From Heterostelium album PN500 (lineage: Eukaryota > Evosea > Eumycetozoa > Acytosteliales > Acytosteliaceae), in assembly GCF_000004825.1 (NCBI RefSeq), contig NW_008805073.1, positions 1,364,001-1,428,000 of the forward strand: 64,000 nt of DNA, read 5' to 3'. Shown one piece after another: positions 1 to 10,015 of the stretch. The notes below the pieces were generated by a model that did no database searches, had not been told where the DNA came from, and was given only the letters and a program-made list of their open reading frames with translations. Both the position numbers and the translations under genes were made by a program. Positions within the stretch are counted from its first letter, which is position 1. Each line of letters starts with the position of its first letter.

Positions 1-660
1 CCGGCATAACTACGAGAGTCAACTAGCATAACAACGAGAGGAAACCGGCATAACGACGAGAGGCAACCGGCATAGTAACGAGAAAACCGGCATAACCACG
101 AGAGGCAACCGGCATAACAACGAGAGGCAGCCGGCATAACTACGAGAGACAACCGGCATAGAAGAGGCGTCACTCATAGTAAGGAAGCAACAGGCATGGT
201 AACAAGGACTTGGAAAAGAAGAAAGAGATAAAAAAGAGATAAGTTAGTAAAACATAAATATAAATAAGTTAGAGTTATAATTGTTAGATATTACTTACAA
301 AATTATTTGTATTTGAAAAATAATGAAAAATGACATTGTGAATGAAATTATAGGTTTAAATAGTTTTAAATTTGATTCGTTAACTTACAGTTTGAACTCA
401 AAAATGGCGGTAACTGTTTAGCGCCAATTAAAAGTATGAATTAATATTCAAATTTGAAATATAAATATTAAAATTAATTAAATAATTCATTTTATTATAA
501 TATAATATTCAAAAATAAAAAAAACAGGTGATCATTACCAATGAAGAAACAACAAGCATAATTTTCAATTTTATTAATTTATTGAATTTGCAACACCCCA
601 CTTTTATTTGACAAGTTCATCTTTTTTTTTTGTTGGTGCTTCAAAAAAAAATGTTGTTTT
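1..660 (+). repeat. Left inverted-repeat arm
   Basis: Positions 1 to about 175 hold roughly seven or eight imperfect copies of a 22-bp unit built on CCGGCATAACTACGAGAGG. A single-copy A+T-rich stretch follows to about 660. The whole arm matches the reverse complement of about 8918-10015, over a shorter array because the window starts inside it. Confidence 0.85.
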
Positions 661-1619
661 TTTAAATTAGAATAATTAATTAAAAATTTAATTTTTGAAA
701 GATATTATTAATAACAAAGATACAATAAGTAATAAATTAAATAGATATTAATAATTTGAAATCAGATAATAGTTGAAATTTTAGATCAAAATTTAATAGT
801 ATTAAGATACTAATCATATTTGTAAAAAATGATTATTTTGAATTAAATATTTTAAAAAATAAAAAAATAAATAAAAGTAATGATAATCGATCAAATCAAT
901 TTTTGTAAAGTAAGTTAGAATACTACCACACAAATATCAATAATATATACTATTTTAAGAGAAGTGAGGTGATTTACAATAGACCAATATTGCAAGAAGA
1001 TTATAAAGAATTAAGAGAAACTCATTAAATAATAAATTTAAATCTTTTTATAGGTTGAATGGTTTCACTTCACTGTTATAATTAAATTAAATCAGTTGCT
1101 TCCGAATTAAGTTCTTAATTACTCAGAGATCAAATAAAATTATCAAAGATTTTATATAAACATTTAGACAATAAAATACAACTACCAACTGAACCACAAC
1201 TGACAACAACCACAACATCAAATAATTCATCAACACCTCCAAACCCACTCATTTCCAGAAATATTTCATAAAGTTGATGTTGATGATGTTGTTAGATTAG
1301 TGATAGTGGAATGACATTTGCTACTTCTGCTCCTGGTCAAGTAATTCAACATTTATAAGTATTTGGATTCAACAAATTTACTCTTTAAATAAAAATTTAA
1401 ACTACCTTTATAATTATATCTTTTGATTTTATTTTATCGATTTGTGAAACTGATGGTAAGGAGTAGTTGAGCAGATGGAAATTGAGAGTGATGTGTTCAT
1501 CGGTAACCGAGTTATGGAGTTGATGGTAAATGAGTTGTAGAGTTGATCGAAACTAAGATATGTAGTTGAGGTAAGTATCTACAGTATCTGAGTTGTGGAG
1601 TTGACTGAAACTCTGGCTT
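661..1619. other. Gene-free A+T-rich interior of the element, left
   Basis: I see no supported gene. The DNA is strongly A+T-rich up to about 1440, then grades into degenerate copies of the tandem array that follows. Confidence 0.6.
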
Positions 1620-2300
1620 CGGGGGCAACTAAGTATGGCAATTGAGTCTGTATAGTTACTCAGTTCGGTTTCTAAATCAGTCCGGTATCTAACTCAGTCA
1701 GGTAACTCATAACTCAGTCGGTAACTGAGTCAACTTAGTCCAGTAACTATCTGAGTCCGGTAACTGAGTCAACTGAGTTCAGTAACTAACTGAGTCCAGT
1801 AACTAACTGAGTCCAGTAACTGAGTCAACTAAGTCATCAACTGAGTCAGGTAACTAACTGAGTCAGGTAACTCAGTCTGGTAACTCAGTCCGGTAACTAC
1901 TCAGTCAGGTAACTGAGACCGGTAACTACTCAGTCAGGTAACTGAGTCAGGTAACTACTCAGTCAGGTAACTCAGTCCGGTAACTAACTGAGTCCGACAA
2001 CTAAGTCATCAACTGAGTACGGTAACTGAGTCTGGTAACTGAGTCTGGTAACTCAGTCCGGTAACTACTCAGTCCAGTAACTCAGTCTGGTAACTGAGTG
2101 GAATCAACTGAGTCCGATAACTAAGTCATCAACTAAGTCCGGTAACTAACTGAGTCCGGTAACTGAGTCTGGTAACTCAGTCCGGTAACTACTCAGTCCA
2201 GTAACTCAGTCTGGTAACTGAGTGGAATCAACTGAGTCCGGTAACTCAGTCCGGTAACTAAGTCCGGTACTGAGTCCGGCAACTCAGTGGAATCAACTCA
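1620..2300. repeat. Internal short tandem array (CTGAGTCCGGTAA family)
   Basis: Dozens of 13- to 17-bp units on the theme AACTGAGTCCGGT, arranged in both single and compound registers (for example GTAACTAACTGAGTCC, and a recurring block with GTGGAATCAACTGAGTCC). A degenerate, lower-quality version extends left to about 1440. Unit length and sequence differ from the terminal 22-bp arrays, though both contain CCGG cores. There is no long open frame through it. Confidence 0.8.
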
Positions 2301-3489
2301 GTTAATAAAAGAAAAAATTATAAAGAATTTGAAAGTTATCAACATTATTTATTTAAAATTTGATTGAAATCAGTTAAGACGACGAATGAATCATTGGCAG
2401 AGAACAACAAGTCTGGTGAGAGAATGGTATCTGTCGTTTCCTCCACTATTAGCAGTATCATGTGTTGTTTGGTGATGTTGTGAAGATGCTGAAGCTGAAG
2501 ACGAAGAAATTCTAGTGTTGTTGTTGTCATCGTCTGCGAAACTAAAGTGATTTATATTGTTGTTGCTGGATTGATATTTCTAATAAAATCGTCAAATGAT
2601 ATCTTTAACTACTACGAAATAATAATAATAATTAAATATTAGTATGTTGTCGGTGCTGTTGTTGTTGTTGATCTGGTGGTCCTGTAACTACAAAGATCAT
2701 AGTGAATTTGAAGTACTACTACTACTAAGATTGTTCAATAACCTAACTTATTGATAAAATAATAATTATAAAAAAGAATATTAATATCTTTTCAAAGATT
2801 AATAAAATAATAATAATAAATAATAAGAATATCAATATCTCTTTCCTAAAGATTAATAATAATTATAAATAAATAAATAAACTTGCAATTGAAACAGTAC
2901 AAATAAGAGTTAACAAAGTAACTTGTTTTAAAAATAAAAAAACACAAAAATGCAATACAATCTACAACATTTTAAATATCTGTAGAGTATATAAGCAACT
3001 TGTTAATAAGAAGTAAAAAAAAAATACAAAAATAAAAAAAATGAATAAATAAATTGTTATTCTTTATATCTATTATAATAAATGCGATAAATAAATTCAA
3101 ATTTGTTGGTGTGCTAATTAATTAGAAATATATATAAATATGAATAAATGTTATAATAAATAGATTGATAGTTGCTTGATCAATTCGAATTACTTTAATT
3201 AAATAATTAATTATGTGTGGTGTTTGACTTTGGTGGCAAAAAAAATGAAAAAAAAAAGTGAAAAAAAATTTTGAGTTGAGCTGTGATGTGGTAAGTGTGG
3301 GTGTGAGTATGAGTGTGGTGCGTGAAGTGTGGGTGATCCAAGATCACTGTTAATATCGATCGATCGAAAGCTGCAAAGATTAAAATTTAGACTCTCTCAG
3401 CCTCATGGATCGATAAGAAAATATTTTTTAATTTTAAACATATTTTACTATATAAAAAAAAAAAAAAATTTTTTAAATCTTGTCGATCC
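2301..3489. other. Gene-free A+T-rich interior with a foldback
   Basis: No supported gene; the only open frames are about 60 codons with no recognisable features. At its right end CTCATGGATCGATAAG (3405-3420) and CTTGTCGATCCATGAG (about 3479-3494) face each other across an A/T-only spacer, so the strand can fold on itself just before the G+C-rich island. Confidence 0.5.
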
Positions 3490-4085
3490 ATGAGTTTCCG
3501 GTGCCAACCACGTGGAGGTGGAGTCTACTGGCACCTAGAGACCCCGATGGATTTATTGCCACAAACCATCGGCAGCATCTTTAATTGTTGTTGTTCCTAA
3601 TCGACAGCGGAGTTAGAAGCCGAAGCAAATAAAACAACTTCGAAGAGGCAACAAAGAAAGTGATAGCTGTGGCGTTGCCTTCTGTACAGAGAATGTCGCC
3701 TCCATCTGCTCTGTGTCGCCACACCCGAAGATGCGACAGACTAGCAGCGTATGTATCACCTGCTTTCAGACTATATGAAGCCGTAACATGTGTTGGAGGT
3801 TTCCCTACCCTTGACCCAGTGCCATGCATCCTGTAGATCAACACAGAGGTTACCATGTGCAAGACCACCTGCAAGCAAGTGCGCTCATCCCAACTTCGTC
3901 CGTCCACAGGCAACCGCTCACAACAATCTCCCCAACTGGCGGGTCGGGTGTACAGGTCGCCAGGTTTCTCTAATAACTAGGCTCTCATCAGTGGGTTCAC
4001 TGATCGAGACATGCCGTCACGCTTGATAAGAGAGGCAAGGATCACAAGCAATGACACCCAGTTATCCCAGACCCTGGAAAGAAAA
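3490..4085. other. G+C-rich island of unknown identity
   Basis: Roughly half G+C by eye, in surroundings that are mostly A/T, with an abrupt start after the A/T spacer and an abrupt end in an A run at about 4080. The minus strand has an open frame of 110 codons (3581-3913) and the plus strand one of 78 codons (3790-4026). Neither has a motif I recognise, and the overlap suggests that neither need be a gene. It contains a seven-pair hairpin (ATCAGTG facing CACTGAT, about 3988-4005). It could be part of a non-LTR element, a structured RNA, or captured foreign DNA; I cannot decide. Confidence 0.5.
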
Positions 4086-4137
4086 AAAAAAGGACGAACC
4101 CATTGAAATGGATCACTTGGAATAGCTTGATTGTTAT

Positions 4138-4305
4138 TGTTCTAAAATTAACATTTTAGAATTATAATAATCAAATCAACTGACACTTCAATAATTTATT
4201 AAGAACTCAACTATCACAATTCAAACAGTTCATGGACACGATTTCAAATAACTTAAATTAATAATTCAACTGTTTAGCAATAATCAAATATATTCGAATA
4301 ATATC
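4138..4305 (+). repeat. Left LTR of the Ty3-type element
   Basis: Begins TGTTCTAAAATTAAC and runs into the N gap, so its true end is not seen. It is identical over its visible length to 7683-7850. An imperfect palindrome (TTCTAAAAT facing ATTTTAGAA) lies at its start. Confidence 0.9.
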
Positions 4306-4405
4306 NNNNNNNNNNNNNNNNNNNNNNNNNNNNNNNNNNNNNNNNNNNNNNNNNNNNNNNNNNNNNNNNNNNNNNNNNNNNNNNNNNNNNNNNNNNNNNN
4401 NNNNN
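4306..4405. other. Assembly gap (100 N)
   Basis: A run of exactly 100 N immediately after the left LTR. Such a round length normally marks a gap of unknown size. Confidence 0.99.
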
Positions 4406-5384
4406 ATCTCACGGAGATTTTGATTTTAACATAAATTTGACAACCCAAAACCAAAAAATAATTTATCCAATCCAACATTCGTTTTAAATGAATTGGAAAA
4501 AACAGATAAACACTTATTTGGAAAATGGTCAAATCACCCCATCTCAATCCGCATTTGCGGCACCTCTTTTATTTATTAAAAAAGAAAGATGGAGGTTGGA
4601 GACTCTGTGTAGACTACAGATCTCTAAATGGTATAACTATCAAAGATACATATCCATTACCAAACATCACTGAAGTTCTTAACAATACAAGAGATGGTGT
4701 TCTCTTCTCTAAAATTGATCTACTCCAAGGTTACCACCAGATTAGAGTTCATGAGAATGATCAATCTAAGACAGCATTTCAAACTTCATTCGGTGTATTC
4801 CAATATACTGTATTACCATTTGGACTCACAAACGCACCAGCGTGTTTTCAGAGACTCATGGACAGTATATTCCAAAGACATGTAATTGCCAAAAAAATTA
4901 CTTGTTTACCTCGATGATTTGTTAATCAAAACAAACATTGATGATGAAGACAAACACATTCAAGATGTTTTAGAAATTGTTGATTTATTAAATCAAAACA
5001 AATTAAAAATAAAACTAACTAAATGTATTTTTGGTCAATACTCACTTGAATATCTCGGCCATATTATTGGTCATAATAAATTGATTCCTATAAATGATAA
5101 AATCTTAGCAATCAAAAATTGGAAACAACCTATCACAAAGAGAAAATTGAGAGGATTCTTAGGTTTGACAAACTACTACCGAAAGTTTATCCCCAAACTC
5201 TCTGAAATAGAAGCTCCATTAATTGATATAGCTAGAAAGAATTAATTATTTAAATGGGAAGACATACATACAGAGACATTCATTTTGATTAAAAACCAAA
5301 TAAGCGATAGTAGTTTTCTTTTTATACCCGATTATAAGTTAACATTTCACATCGATTGTGACGCCTCCAATGATGGAATAGGTC

Positions 5385-7676
5385 ATGTCATTTATCAATA
5401 CAAAGACAATATTGAACAAGAAGATAATAAACAAATCCAAGAAGTTTAACACAACCGAAAAGGATTACCATGTGTTTGAACAAGAGGTTATGGCAATCAA
5501 ACATGCTCTCGAATCTAACTATCATATGCTATTAGGTTATAAGTTAGTTATTCATACCGATCACCAAAATATACTTTTTATAAATAATAAACTTAATGAC
5601 AATACAAAACCTAAATTAATTAGGTGGTTACAATACATTTTCTCTTTTAACCCAACTCTTATTTATAAAAAAGGATCTGATAATGTAATTGCTGATGGTT
5701 TAAGTCGTTACACTTACTCCACCACCATTTCCATTGATGATAATGATCTAATTGCAATGATTGAAAATGGATATATTGAAGAAGAAACGCAAATAAAGAA
5801 TAAAACAATACATCCTTCAAAATATTACAAATCTAAATCTGTGAAAACAGAAGGTAAACTTAAATATTTTGAAGATAAAATAGTAATTCCTCAAGTTCGC
5901 TCTATTATTAAACGTATTCTTTTCATATACCATGATTCATTACTGGCAGGTCATCATGGAATAGAACAAACTTTAGAATTAATAAGTAGACATTTCATTT
6001 GGGAAGGAATAGCCAAAGATGTCACTAATTATGTCAAAGCTTGTCATACTTGTAACAAAGCAACTGATGCTCGTGGACAATCAATTGGTAAACTTCAACC
6101 ACTTATTGTTCCAACTAAATGTTTTGAAAGCATCAGTATGGATTTTATTCCATTAATTGATACTGAATACAAAGGTATTAAATATAATAAAGTCTGGGTA
6201 ATTGTTGATCGTCTATCAAAGATGGTACGACTCATACCAGTTCATTCAACTTACACTTCTAAAGATTTAGCTGAAATCTTTATGAAAGAAATATTCAAAC
6301 ATCATGGCATGCCTGTTGAAATTGTCTCTGATAGAGATTCAAAGTTTACTAGTAAATTTTGGAAAGATCTGATGGATATATTAAATTGTGAAATCAGAAC
6401 TACCACTGCAGAAAATCAACAGGCCAATGGACAAGTGGAAAGTATAATCAGATACTTAGGTAACTTGTTTCGTAAAGCTATCATTGCAACTTACAATGAA
6501 GAAAACCATGATGAATGGATAACTTTAGTTGATACAATTGAATTTTGTGTAAACAATTCCATCCATCACGGATGCGAATACTCTCCTTTTAAAATCTATA
6601 CAGGTGAAAATCCAATAACACCACTCTCTCTTATTCAATACAAATTGAAAATGAACTCATCAAACGTTGATATCGAAAACATGATCAACTCAAAGAGAAA
6701 TCAACTCAAAATTGTTAGAAATTGGTTATTCGATAATCAATATAACATGAGAATTCAATATAATAAAAATAAGAAAGAAATGGATATTAAAGTAGGTGAT
6801 AGTGTTTATCTAAGAAAGTTTAGATCAAACCCTAAAAACAAAATCAAATTAGAAACAAGATTTGATGGTCCATACGAAGTAACGAATGTCAATGGATTAA
6901 ATGTCACAGTTGCCAACGTTGAATCTGGTACAAAGAGAAAGAGAATCAATCCATCTTTCACTAGACACGCTAAATACTTCAAGAAACACAACTCTTTAGA
7001 CGATGAGGATGATGATGATATCGAATTTGGCGAAGTTGAAGAAGAAGATGAAATTGAAATCGATTCAATTACTCAAAATGAACAAAACAATCAGAATAAC
7101 AACAACGACGACACAGATGACACTGAAGCCATGGACATTGATTCAGAATTAGATTTGGTAACAAACAACAATTCAACTACAAACAACAACCCACCTATCA
7201 ATACACCAGATTCAAACACTTTAATTTTGGATAATATTCCAAACTCAACTACTACTCATCCAATCATTCATAATACATTGACATTCCAAAATGAAAGAGA
7301 ATTTTCAGAATCTTCTGAAATCACTAATTTCCAGAGAATATCTGCCAAAGAAATCAAAGAAGCATTCGAAAAGAAGAATAAGTTAACTGTCCTTGAAGAA
7401 TACATCCAATACCACAATTCCTATCCGAACCATCCACCAACCAAACAAAGTGCCAAGATACTCATAGCCTTGATCAACGCCAATATCATTCGTAAAGATA
7501 CAATGTTCGTCACAAGAAAGAGAACCTTCAATCTCACCAACAAGAGAGATGCCAAGACCGAATACCTTTTCAATATAGGAGGAGTCCAAGGATGGATACT
7601 GGATAACGATGTTCACCAATCATATAAGTCTTTAACCGGAGACTATAGAAATTGGTTGAAAACTAATTCAAACTAA
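5385..7676 (+). CDS. Retrotransposon pol segment: RNase H, integrase, long tail
   Basis: This open frame begins within the RNase H region, which has the usual block with HTDHQNILFI. The integrase follows: an HHCC zinc finger (H-H...CHTC), a catalytic core with conserved acidic residues (near SMDFIP, VSDRDSKF and NGQVES), and a GPY/F-like module (RFDGPYEVTNV). After the integrase there is a tail of roughly 230 residues. It is first acidic and Asn-rich, then ends in a compact, apparently folded segment of about 120 residues. No canonical chromodomain is visible, although many Ty3-type elements, including Dictyostelium Skipper, carry one there. The reading frame stops just before the right LTR. 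This is part of a retroelement fossil, not a host gene. Confidence 0.9.
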   Translation: MSFINTKTILNKKIINKSKKFNTTEKDYHVFEQEVMAIKHALESNYHMLLGYKLVIHTDHQNILFINNKLNDNTKPKLIRWLQYIFSFNPTLIYKKGSDNVIADGLSRYTYSTTISIDDNDLIAMIENGYIEEETQIKNKTIHPSKYYKSKSVKTEGKLKYFEDKIVIPQVRSIIKRILFIYHDSLLAGHHGIEQTLELISRHFIWEGIAKDVTNYVKACHTCNKATDARGQSIGKLQPLIVPTKCFESISMDFIPLIDTEYKGIKYNKVWVIVDRLSKMVRLIPVHSTYTSKDLAEIFMKEIFKHHGMPVEIVSDRDSKFTSKFWKDLMDILNCEIRTTTAENQQANGQVESIIRYLGNLFRKAIIATYNEENHDEWITLVDTIEFCVNNSIHHGCEYSPFKIYTGENPITPLSLIQYKLKMNSSNVDIENMINSKRNQLKIVRNWLFDNQYNMRIQYNKNKKEMDIKVGDSVYLRKFRSNPKNKIKLETRFDGPYEVTNVNGLNVTVANVESGTKRKRINPSFTRHAKYFKKHNSLDDEDDDDIEFGEVEEEDEIEIDSITQNEQNNQNNNNDDTDDTEAMDIDSELDLVTNNNSTTNNNPPINTPDSNTLILDNIPNSTTTHPIIHNTLTFQNEREFSESSEITNFQRISAKEIKEAFEKKNKLTVLEEYIQYHNSYPNHPPTKQSAKILIALINANIIRKDTMFVTRKRTFNLTNKRDAKTEYLFNIGGVQGWILDNDVHQSYKSLTGDYRNWLKTNSN

Positions 7677-7682
7677 AGACAG

Positions 7683-7850
7683 TGTTCTAAAATTAACATT
7701 TTAGAATTATAATAATCAAATCAACTGACACTTCAATAATTTATTAAGAACTCAACTATCACAATTCAAACAGTTCATGGACACGATTTCAAATAACTTA
7801 AATTAATAATTCAACTGTTTAGCAATAATCAAATATATTCGAATAATATC
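7683..7850 (+). repeat. Right LTR of the Ty3-type element
   Basis: Direct repeat of 4138-4305, identical over 168 bp. It may extend to about 7854 (ending AACA, to pair with TGTT), which cannot be tested because the other copy runs into the gap. Confidence 0.9.
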
Positions 7851-7854
7851 AACA

Positions 7855-8917
7855 TTCAGTGAATCAACAAAATATCAATCTACCAAAGTTAACATAAAGA
7901 AATAACCAACAAGTTAATCTACAATGAATACCAAACTAGTTAATCAAGAACAGATTTCTGTGATATTAATAAAACTTACTTAGAAATAACAAATTATTAT
8001 GAATATTGCTTATATTGAAAAGCAAAATTTCGATATTAATAGTATTTACTAGTATATAAATATTTAAATTAGATTTAAAAATAATCAATAATAATAAGAA
8101 ACCGCCAAATTTTGAAAATAATTAACGTCATTTTATCCGATACTCTCAATTAAATAGAATAATATTTAAATATATAGATGTCTTAATTTAAAAGTTTGGT
8201 TGATGTTTTTGATTGGCAAAAAAATAAAAAAAACACACAATCAAGGCAGAACACCCACACTTGACATTGTCATTCAATTCCAATAAATCGTGAATCAAAT
8301 CAATTAAATTGTATCACTTTTAAATAAATAATTAAAATTAATCTATTTAGATCCTATTGTAATGATATACTTTTTTTTATTTTTAAATATCAACTTGTAA
8401 AAATTTTTCTACCTCTATATTATTTAAATATTTTATTCAACGAATACAACAAGTTGATATTTAAAATTAAAAGAAAGTAATTTTTACTTAAAAATTTCAA
8501 TTTTCTATTTATAATCAATTTATTTGTTAAAAGTATAAAAGATAATTTATTTAATTTTAGTTTAAAAAAATTAAATTATAATGTAATACAGATAAGATAA
8601 GAAAAAAGTTTATTCATTCAACTTTATTCAATTGAAGAGTACAAACTATCAATACTTACAATTTTGGAAGTACGAATTATCAATATGACTATGAAAGAGA
8701 TGTTTATAATGATGAATAAGTTGAACACTTTAATCTAACTATACAATTCAATTTGAAATTTTCTTTTTATAGTAAATCACTTCTATTCTAGTACAATTGT
8801 AATTATTGTTTTCACGAATCAATCCATTACTATTACACAATAGAATCATCTTACAATTTAAATAAATAATTATAGTTTTCTACTACAATAATAATATTCT
8901 TCAATTATTATATTTAA
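7855..8917. other. Gene-free A+T-rich interior of the element, right
   Basis: No supported gene, RNA or tandem repeat seen. It is A+T-rich with scattered homopolymer runs, and does not visibly match the left interior. Confidence 0.6.
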
Positions 8918-10015
8918 CAAAAAACAACAATATTATTGTATTTTTGCAACAAAAAAAAAAAATATGAACTTGTCAAATAAAAATGGGGTGTTGCAAATTC
9001 AATAAATTAATAAAATTGAAAATTATGCTTGTTGTTTCTTCATTGGTAATGATCGCCTGTTTTTTTTATTTTTGAATATTATATTATAATAAAATGAATT
9101 ATTTAATTAATTTTAATATTTATATTTCAAATTTGAATATTAATTCATACTTTTAATTGGCGCTAAACAGTTACCGCCATTTTTGAGTTCAAACTGTAAG
9201 TTAACGAATCAAATTTAAAACTATTTAAACCTATAATTTCATTCACAATGTCATTTTTCATTATTTTTCAAATACAAATAATTTTGTAAGTAATATCTAA
9301 CAATTATAACTCTAACTTATTTATATTTATGTTTTACTAACTTATCTCTTTTTATCTCTTTCTTCTTTTCCAAGTCCTTGTTACCATGCCTGTTGTTTCC
9401 TTACTATGAGTGACGCCTCTTCTATGCCGGGTTGCTCTCGTAGTTATGCCGGTTTCCTCTCATTACTGTGAAGGTTGCCTCTAGTTGTTATGACGGTTTC
9501 CTCTAGTTGTTATGCTGGTTTCCTCTCGTCGTTATGCCGGTTTCCTCTCGTAGTTATGCCGGTTTCCTCTCGTAGTTATGCCGGTTTCCTCTCGTAGTTA
9601 TGCCGGTTGCCTCTCATCACTATGCCGGTTGCCTCTCATCACTATGCCGGTTTCCTCTCGTAGTTATGCCGGTTTCCTCTCGTAGTTATGCTGGTTTCCT
9701 CTCGTAGTTATGCCGGTTTCCTCTCGTAGTTATGCCGGTTTCCTCTCGTAGTTATGCCGGTTTCCTCTCGTCGTTCTGCAGGTTTCCTCTCGTAGTTATG
9801 CCGGTTTCCTCTCTTAGTTATGCTGGTTTCCTCTTGTCGTGATGCCGGTTTCCTCTCATCGTGATGCCAGTTTCCTCTCATCGTGATGCCAGTTTCCTCT
9901 CATCGTGATGCCAGTTTCCTCTCGTCACTATGCCGGTTTCCTCTCGTCACTATGCCGATTGCCTCTCGTCACTATGCTGGTTTCCTCTCGTTACTATACT
10001 GGTTGACTCTCGTGT
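8918..10015 (-). repeat. Right inverted-repeat arm with 22-bp tandem array
   Basis: From about 8918 to 9420 this is the reverse complement of the left arm's single-copy part. From about 9424 to 10012 it is an array of about 27 imperfect 22-bp units reading ATGCCGGTTTCCTCTCGTAG plus two bases. Variation is clustered: runs of units with TCGTGATGCC or TCACTATGCC variants lie side by side, as expected from local unequal exchange. Confidence 0.85.

Larger units (their letters stand above)
4138..7850 (+). mobile_element. Ty3-type LTR retrotransposon, nested, with an assembly gap
   Basis: Two direct repeats of at least 168 bp (4138-4305 and 7683-7850) flank a pol region in the order reverse transcriptase (about 4420-5245), RNase H (about 5430-5720) and integrase (about 5900-6990), the order of the Ty3/gypsy group. 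The reverse-transcriptase region shows the YLDD-type active site near 4904. The run of exactly 100 N (4306-4405) directly after the left LTR is the usual placeholder for a gap of unknown size, so gag, protease and primer site may be missing from the assembly rather than from the genome. The visible LTRs look identical, which implies a recent insertion. As assembled the element is broken, with a few breaks in its coding region. It sits inside the larger inverted-repeat structure. Confidence 0.9.
1..10015. mobile_element. Large inverted-repeat (foldback-like) element, left end cut by the window
   Basis: Positions 1-660 and 8918-10015 are near-identical in inverted orientation; for example the segment at 533-625 reappears reverse-complemented at about 8965-9058, and 203-440 at about 9150-9385. 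The outer part of each arm is an array of a 22-bp unit, and the inner part is unique A+T-rich sequence. Similarity fades inside about 660 and 8918. I find no transposase or polymerase gene belonging to the outer element; the only substantial coding sequence inside is the nested LTR retrotransposon. Long terminal inverted repeats made partly of tandem repeats recall Foldback/Galileo elements of Drosophila, but that is an analogy of form only. An assembly-level inversion or a chromosome-end palindrome are alternatives. The left boundary lies outside the window and no target-site duplication could be defined. Confidence 0.6.

Noticed and set aside
3960-4020. Hammerhead-ribozyme-like CTGATGAG...GAAA on the minus strand of the G+C-rich island
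   Set aside because: The flanking stems do not form around the core: the strongest pairing (ATCAGTG/CACTGAT) uses up the CTGATGA bases, and stem II is only about three pairs.
9424-10012. CRISPR-like array
   Set aside because: Units are directly abutting 22-bp tandem repeats with no distinct spacers, and the genome is eukaryotic.
1-10015. Polinton-type interpretation of the inverted-repeat structure
   Set aside because: Long inverted ends fit, but no polymerase, capsid or packaging gene is seen, and the only integrase belongs to the nested LTR element.
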